Assembly (NCBI GenBank): GCA_903944555.1
Contig: CAJASG010000227.1
Span: forward strand, 1 to 10,697
Length of the DNA: 10,697 nucleotides
Reading direction: 5' to 3'
Source of the DNA: an uncultured beta proteobacterium
Lineage (GTDB): Bacteria > Pseudomonadota > Gammaproteobacteria > Burkholderiales > Burkholderiaceae_C
Positions within the stretch are counted from its first letter, which is position 1; each line of letters starts with the position of its first letter. The notes beneath the pieces are model-generated. The model was given only the letters and a program-made list of their open reading frames with translations, did no database searches and was not told the DNA's origin. The position numbers and the translations under genes are program-made. Shown here in pieces: positions 6,148-10,697 of this stretch.

Positions 6148-8007
6148 TCAGTCAGGCAATAGCGACAGGTCGCGCACGGCGCCCTTGTCGGCTGACATCA
6201 CCAGCATGGCGTAGGCCTTGAGTGCCGCCGACACCTTGCGGGGACGTGGCTTGGCGGGCTTCCAACCCTTGGCGTCCTGCTCGGCGCGGCGTGTGGCCAA
6301 CTCTTCGTCGGACAGCAACACATTGATGGATCGGTTGGGAATGTCAATGCGGATGCGGTCGCCATTGCGTATCAGGCCAATGGCACCACCGGCCGCCGCC
6401 TCGGGCGAGGCGTGGCCGATGGACAGGCCGGAGGTACCGCCGGAGAAACGGCCGTCCGTCAGCAGCGCACAGGCCTTGCCCAAGCCCTTGGATTTGATAT
6501 ACGACGTGGGGTAGAGCATTTCCTGCATGCCGGGGCCGCCCTTGGGGCCTTCGTAACGCACGATGACCACGTCACCCGCCTTGACCTGGTCGGCCAGGAT
6601 GTTGGCCACAGCCTCGTCCTGCGACTCGGTGACGTGGGCCGGACCTTCAAACACCAGGTTCGAATCATCCACACCCGCAGTTTTCACCACGCAACCGTTC
6701 AGGGCGATGTTGCCCACCAGCACCGCCAGGCCGCCTTCTTGCGAGAAAGCATGCTCGCCAGAGCGGATGCACCCTTCGGCACGGTCCACATCCAGGCTGG
6801 GCCAACGGGCGTTCTGACTGAAGGCCACTTGGGTGGGGATGCCACCAGGGCCGGCCATATAAAAAGTCTTGACCGCGTCAGACGGGTTACGGGCAATGTC
6901 CCACTGGTCCAGCGCGTCCTTCAGCGTCTTGGCGTGCACGGTGGGCACATCGGTGTGCAGCTTACCGGCGCGGTCCAGCTCGCCCAGAATGCCGTAGATG
7001 CCACCGGCGCGGTGCACATCTTCAATGTGGTACTTGTCGGTGTTGGGTGCCACTTTGCACAACTGCGGAACCGAGCGCGAGAGGCGGTCGATGTCTTTGA
7101 GCGTGAAGTCGATTTCTGCTTCCTGGGCAATCGCCAGAATGTGCAGAATGGTGTTGGTGGAGCCGCCCATGGCGATGTCGAGTGTGATGGCGTTCTCAAA
7201 CGCCTTGAAGCCCCCCGCACGCGGCAACACGCTGCTGTCTTCCTGCTCGTAATACCGCTGGCACAACTCCACTGCCACGCGCCCGGCGCGCTTGAACAAT
7301 TGCTCGCGGTCGGCATGGGTTGCCACCACGGTGCCGTTGCCCGGCAAGGCCAGGCCCAGCGCCTCGGTCAGGCAGTTCATGGAGTTGGCGGTGAACATGC
7401 CCGAGCAGGAGCCGCAAGTGGGGCAGGCAGAGCGCTCCACCTCGGCCAGATCAGCGTCGCTCACCTTGTCGTCGGCCGCCATCACCATGGCGTCGATCAG
7501 GTCGAGCTTTTTGAATTCCATGACCTGCGTGGTCGGATTGGCCAGCTTCGCCTTGCCCGCTTCCATGGGGCCGCCGGACACAAACACCACGGGGATGTTC
7601 AGGCGCATGGCGGCCATCAGCATGCCGGGGGTGATCTTGTCGCAGTTGGAGATGCACACCATGGCGTCAGCGCAGTGGGCGTTGACCATGTACTCCACCG
7701 AGTCGGCAATGATGTCGCGGCTAGGCAGCGAATACAGCATGCCGTCGTGGCCCATGGCGATGCCGTCGTCCACGGCGATAGTGTTGAACTCTTTAGCCAC
7801 ACCACCCGCCAGCTCAATCTCACGCGCTACCAGCTGGCCCAAGTCCTTCAGGTGGACGTGGCCGGGTACAAACTGGGTGAATGAGTTGACCACCGCGATG
7901 ATCGGCTTGTCGAAATCACCATCTTTCATACCCGTGGCGCGCCACAGCGAACGGGCACCCGCCATATTGCGGCCGGCAGTGGAGGTCTTGGAACGGTATA
8001 CAGGCAT
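6148..8007 (-). CDS. ilvD: Dihydroxy-acid dehydratase
   Basis: IlvD dehydrates 2,3-dihydroxy-isovalerate and 2,3-dihydroxy-3-methylvalerate to the 2-keto acids that precede valine, leucine and isoleucine (and pantothenate); it is a cytosolic Fe-S enzyme. At 619 residues it matches the E. coli-type enzyme. Key residues sit at the family's usual numbers: D81 ([12 protein letters not shown]), C122-D123-K124 in [11 protein letters not shown] (K124 is the lysine carbamylated in relatives) and C195 in [20 protein letters not shown]. The C-terminal half has E496 in GPGMQEM and S522 in [10 protein letters not shown], the metal and base positions. The start at 8007 gives the standard [19 protein letters not shown]; a GAGG is about ten bases ahead. 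The 82-base gap to selD holds a possible -10 (GATAAT on the minus strand, 8055-8050) without a good -35. I saw no leader-peptide attenuator in that gap. Confidence 0.98.
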   Translation of the reverse strand: MPVYRSKTSTAGRNMAGARSLWRATGMKDGDFDKPIIAVVNSFTQFVPGHVHLKDLGQLVAREIELAGGVAKEFNTIAVDDGIAMGHDGMLYSLPSRDIIADSVEYMVNAHCADAMVCISNCDKITPGMLMAAMRLNIPVVFVSGGPMEAGKAKLANPTTQVMEFKKLDLIDAMVMAADDKVSDADLAEVERSACPTCGSCSGMFTANSMNCLTEALGLALPGNGTVVATHADREQLFKRAGRVAVELCQRYYEQEDSSVLPRAGGFKAFENAITLDIAMGGSTNTILHILAIAQEAEIDFTLKDIDRLSRSVPQLCKVAPNTDKYHIEDVHRAGGIYGILGELDRAGKLHTDVPTVHAKTLKDALDQWDIARNPSDAVKTFYMAGPGGIPTQVAFSQNARWPSLDVDRAEGCIRSGEHAFSQEGGLAVLVGNIALNGCVVKTAGVDDSNLVFEGPAHVTESQDEAVANILADQVKAGDVVIVRYEGPKGGPGMQEMLYPTSYIKSKGLGKACALLTDGRFSGGTSGLSIGHASPEAAAGGAIGLIRNGDRIRIDIPNRSINVLLSDEELATRRAEQDAKGWKPAKPRPRKVSAALKAYAMLVMSADKGAVRDLSLLPD

Positions 8008-8089
8008 GGGGAAACCCTCTAGGTAGGTGAGATCGCTGAAATTGGTCGGAAATTATCGCCCACGGCACTGGGGGCCGTAGTGAAAATGG

Positions 8090-9154
8090 TTATAAAACGC
8101 GCATTTTGGGGCTATTGCCCAGCGGTCCGGCGGGCTGCACAGTGCCAATCTCGACGGCAGCACCAAAGCCATGGCGGGCAAAGATGGCCAACACCGCGTC
8201 CACGGCGTCAGGCGCGCAACTCACCAGCAAGCCGCCGCTGGTTTGCGGGTCGCTCAGCAAGGCTTGGTCGGTGGGTGAAAAGTTGGCGGGCACCGCAACC
8301 TCGTGGCCGTAGGCCGCCCAGTTGCGCCCGGACGCACCGGTGACCATGCCCTGGCTGGCCAAGTCCCGCACACCGTCGATCAACGGGACCCGCGCCCAAT
8401 CGATTTCCACCGTGCATTTGGCGCCTCGGGCAATTTCCAGCCCGTGGCCTGCCAAGCCAAAGCCGGTCACATCGGTCAGGGCATGTACGCCGTCCAGCGC
8501 CGCCAAATCGGGGCCGGGGGTGTTGAGCTGGGTGGTGATGGCAATCATCTGTGCGTAGCCTGTTGCATCCAGCTTTTCTTTCTTCAGCGCGGCGGACAAA
8601 ATGCCCACGCCCAGTGGTTTGCCCAATATGAGCCGGTCCCCCACGCGGGCGTCGGCATTGCGTTTGACACGTTTGGGGTGCACCAGACCCAGCGCCACCA
8701 GGCCGTAGATCGGCTCCACCGAGTCAATGGTGTGGCCACCGGCGATGGGAATGCCAGCCGCCTTGCACACTGATGCTCCGCCCGCCAAAATCAGGCCGAT
8801 GGTCTCGGTGGACAGCACGTTGATGGGCATGCCCACCAGCGCCAGCGCCATGATGGGTGTACCGCCCATGGCGTAGACGTCCGAGATGGCGTTGGTAGCG
8901 GCAATGCGGCCAAAGTCAAACGGATCGTCCACGATGGGCATAAAGAAGTCGGTGGTGGCAATCAGGGCCTGCTCGGCGTTGAGCTGGTACACCGCGGCAT
9001 CGTCGGCGGTCTCGATGCCCACCAGCAATTCAGGCGGCAAGGGCATGGCGGTGGTGGTCTTGAGAATTTCGGACAACACGCCGGGTGCAATCTTGCAGCC
9101 GCAGCCGCCACCATGGGAAAGAGATGTCAAACGGGGTTGTTGGGGTGCGGTCAT
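8090..9154 (-). CDS. selD: Selenide, water dikinase (selenophosphate synthetase)
   Basis: SelD makes selenophosphate from selenide and ATP, the selenium donor for selenocysteine and for 2-selenouridine in tRNA. From the ATG at 9154 it has 354 residues, close to the 347 of E. coli. The glycine-rich catalytic loop is LSHGGGCGCKIAPG (12-25), with C18 and K21 at the places of E. coli C17 and K20, so this is a cysteine rather than a selenocysteine form. D52, D92 and D228 (in ETADDAAVY, NAISDVYAMGG and ALTDVTGFGLAGH) match the Mg-ATP aspartates with a constant one-residue offset. GGHTIDS (139-145) and DPQTSGGLL (302-310) are further family blocks. The frame is open 15 codons upstream to 9199, but MTAPQQPRLTSLSHGG is the natural start. 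selA, selB, selC or mnmH are not in this window, so the downstream use of selenophosphate cannot be told. It is divergent from the YhgE gene with only 56 bases between them. Confidence 0.97.
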   Translation of the reverse strand: MTAPQQPRLTSLSHGGGCGCKIAPGVLSEILKTTTAMPLPPELLVGIETADDAAVYQLNAEQALIATTDFFMPIVDDPFDFGRIAATNAISDVYAMGGTPIMALALVGMPINVLSTETIGLILAGGASVCKAAGIPIAGGHTIDSVEPIYGLVALGLVHPKRVKRNADARVGDRLILGKPLGVGILSAALKKEKLDATGYAQMIAITTQLNTPGPDLAALDGVHALTDVTGFGLAGHGLEIARGAKCTVEIDWARVPLIDGVRDLASQGMVTGASGRNWAAYGHEVAVPANFSPTDQALLSDPQTSGGLLVSCAPDAVDAVLAIFARHGFGAAVEIGTVQPAGPLGNSPKMRVL

Positions 9155-9210
9155 AGGCGAGTTCTCAGGTGGGCGACAATCGCCAAGTATCCCAAACAAA
9201 GCCAGGCCCC

Positions 9211-10697
9211 ATGAAAAAGCTATTTCTGCAAATAGGTTTTATCGCCCGAATTGAGGCTAAGTACTTCGCCCGCTACCCCAAGTTGTTTCTGGCCACTGCG
9301 GTCATCGTGCTCGTGCCGGCCCTGTATGTGGTGATCTACCTGTCCAGTGTGTGGGACCCGGCCGCCAAAACCGGGGCTCTGTCGGTCGCCGTGGTGAATC
9401 TGGATGAGGGGGTGAAATACCACGAGCACGACTTCAACGTGGGTGAGGAAGTGGCCTCCCGCCTGCAGGAAAGCAACAGGTTTGGCTTCAAAAATTATGA
9501 CCACGAAGAAGAGGCGCGCGCGGGGGTTCGGTCGGGCCTGCTTGCATTTGCCTTGATTATTCCGCGCGGATTCAGCTCCAACGCGATCCCTGGCAATGAA
9601 GCAGGCGGTGGGAAACTGGTGGTCTACACCTCCGAGGGCAACAATTACGAAAGTGCGGCCATCGCCAGGCACTTCGCCGAATCACTTGGCCATGACGTCA
9701 ACGAGCGCCTAAACGAGCGGCGCTGGGCGCTGGTGCTGCGCAATGCGGCAGGCTCCCAGCGCAGCGTGGACGGCTTGCGCGAAGGGGTTGCCCAACTCAG
9801 CGACGGGGCCAAGGAACTCAGCAGCGGCGCTACCCAGACCTCCGCCGGCGCGCGTACTTTAAGCGTCGGCGCGGGTCGACTCAACCATGCAGTGGGGCAA
9901 TTGACCACGGGCGTCAAACAATTGGGGGCGGGGCTGAAGAGCATGGACGCCCAGCTGCCACCCACGACCGAGCTGAACCGACTGAAAAATGGGGCCGAAA
10001 CACTGGCCGCCGGTCATGGCGAGTTGGGCGAAGGCTTGGTGAAGTTACAAGGCGGATCCAAGCGGCTGCACGATGGTGTGGCACTGTTCAAAGACGAAGC
10101 GCAGGACAGCATGTTTGTCTCTTCCTCCGTCACTGAAAACCTGGGCACGCTGGCCGCTGGCCTAGCCCAGATGGATGCCGGACTGCAAGTGGCCCACACA
10201 ACCCAGCAAAAGCTGGCAGACGGCGCAACCCGCCTGAGCACCGGCGTGGGCGCACTCACCAGTGGCATGCAGTCTGTGGGTACAGGCATCCACACCGCGG
10301 TTGAAAAACTGCCAGAAGACCGCCAGCTGGACGAGCTTGCCAAAGGGGCGGAAGATCTTTTTGGAGGGGCAACCAGCGTGTCCGACGCAAACCAGAAAAT
10401 TCAGGCTGGGGCGTCGCAATTGTTCGCCGGCATTAACGTGTTGCACGGAGCATTGCCCACCGAGATGCCGACACTGGACGGCAATGCCGAGGGCTTGGCC
10501 AATTCCGTACAACCCATGATTGAAGTCGACGCGGCGGTTCAAAACAGCGGCAGCGGCTTTGCCCCCAACGTGATCCCGGCCGCGCTGTGGCTGGGGGCGG
10601 GCATTGCCGCCTTTTTGATCCACGTGCGGGTGCTGCCGCGCCACGCGCAGTTCTTCTCACGCCCCGCCCAGTTGTTGGGGAAAATTGCACTACCCGC
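9211..10697 (+). CDS. YhgE/Pip-family membrane protein, 3' end beyond window
   Basis: At least 495 residues, still open at the right edge. Residues 24-46 (KLFLATAVIVLVPALYVVIYLS) form the first membrane helix, followed by SVWDPAAKTGALSVAVVNLDEG, the hallmark N-terminal block of the YhgE/Pip family, related to the ABC-2 permease extracytoplasmic domain. Residues about 186-415 contain many seven-residue units of the type LxxGAxxL (for example QLSDGAKELSSGATQTSAGA, 195-214), the heptad pattern TIGR03057 describes. This should form a long helical extracytoplasmic rod. A second membrane helix begins at about 452 (NVIPAALWLGAGIAAFLIHV). Relatives usually have further C-terminal helices, so about 200-300 residues are probably missing. 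Family members are linked to phage receptor activity in Gram-positives and to type VII or export functions, but the role in betaproteobacteria is unknown. The start ATG has only AGG (9204-9206) ahead of it. Confidence 0.88.
   Translation, partial: MKKLFLQIGFIARIEAKYFARYPKLFLATAVIVLVPALYVVIYLSSVWDPAAKTGALSVAVVNLDEGVKYHEHDFNVGEEVASRLQESNRFGFKNYDHEEEARAGVRSGLLAFALIIPRGFSSNAIPGNEAGGGKLVVYTSEGNNYESAAIARHFAESLGHDVNERLNERRWALVLRNAAGSQRSVDGLREGVAQLSDGAKELSSGATQTSAGARTLSVGAGRLNHAVGQLTTGVKQLGAGLKSMDAQLPPTTELNRLKNGAETLAAGHGELGEGLVKLQGGSKRLHDGVALFKDEAQDSMFVSSSVTENLGTLAAGLAQMDAGLQVAHTTQQKLADGATRLSTGVGALTSGMQSVGTGIHTAVEKLPEDRQLDELAKGAEDLFGGATSVSDANQKIQAGASQLFAGINVLHGALPTEMPTLDGNAEGLANSVQPMIEVDAAVQNSGSGFAPNVIPAALWLGAGIAAFLIHVRVLPRHAQFFSRPAQLLGKIALP

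Noticed and set aside
6412..7884. Open frame of 490 codons on the plus strand opposite ilvD
   Set aside because: It is the antisense shadow of a highly conserved ilvD gene in GC-rich DNA. Its translation is His/Gly/Val-rich with no recognisable domain, and the strand already has a certain gene.
8008..8089. Possible terminator or attenuator (ACGGC ... GCCGT) between selD and ilvD
   Set aside because: The stem is only five base pairs, there is no T-run in the minus direction, and no leader peptide rich in branched-chain codons is visible.
8090..9154. Possible selenocysteine codon in selD
   Set aside because: The catalytic position is a normal TGC cysteine codon and the frame has no internal TGA.

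Overview
The window looks like a chromosomal segment of a high-GC betaproteobacterium, probably of the Comamonadaceae (Rhodoferax/Polaromonas type). That placement is inferred from base composition, the E. coli-type IlvD, tight ATGA/TGATG gene overlaps and a short interspersed repeat I associate with that family. It was not tested by a search. I see no rRNA, tRNA, CRISPR array, insertion sequence or prophage.

Layout. (1) 1-363, minus strand: N-terminal part of a LysR-type regulator running off the left edge. (2) 364-491: divergent control region with a clear sigma70 promoter for the regulator and a perfect 7-7-7 dyad. (3) 492-1286, plus: LigB-type (YgiD/DODA-like) ring-cleaving dioxygenase, the probable target of the regulator. 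(4) 1350-6103, plus: four tightly packed genes. They are a CDP-alcohol phosphatidyltransferase, a fusion of a TVP38/TMEM64 membrane domain to a mercuric-reductase/lipoamide-dehydrogenase-like flavoprotein, an exported DUF3047 protein, and a second flavoprotein of the family normally found fused to the N-terminus of SelD (TIGR03169 type). (5) 6107-6131: strong hairpin between convergent genes. (6) 6148-8007, minus: ilvD, dihydroxy-acid dehydratase. (7) 8090-9154, minus: selD, selenide water dikinase, cysteine form. (8) 9211-10697, plus: large YhgE/Pip-family membrane protein, cut by the right edge.

How the genes fit together. ilvD is a housekeeping gene for branched-chain amino acids and only shares a strand with selD. 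The most suggestive part is the four-gene plus-strand run. It pairs membrane-lipid chemistry (CDP-alcohol transferase), a membrane VTT-type domain hard-wired to a disulfide flavoenzyme, an exported protein of unknown function, and the stand-alone version of the SelD-associated flavoprotein. A free selD lies about 2 kb beyond the last gene, on the opposite strand. This suggests, but does not prove, a redox module at the membrane with a possible selenium link. Parts of it are known as families, but the functions of DUF3047, the TVP38-flavoenzyme fusion and the SelD-associated flavoprotein are undetermined.
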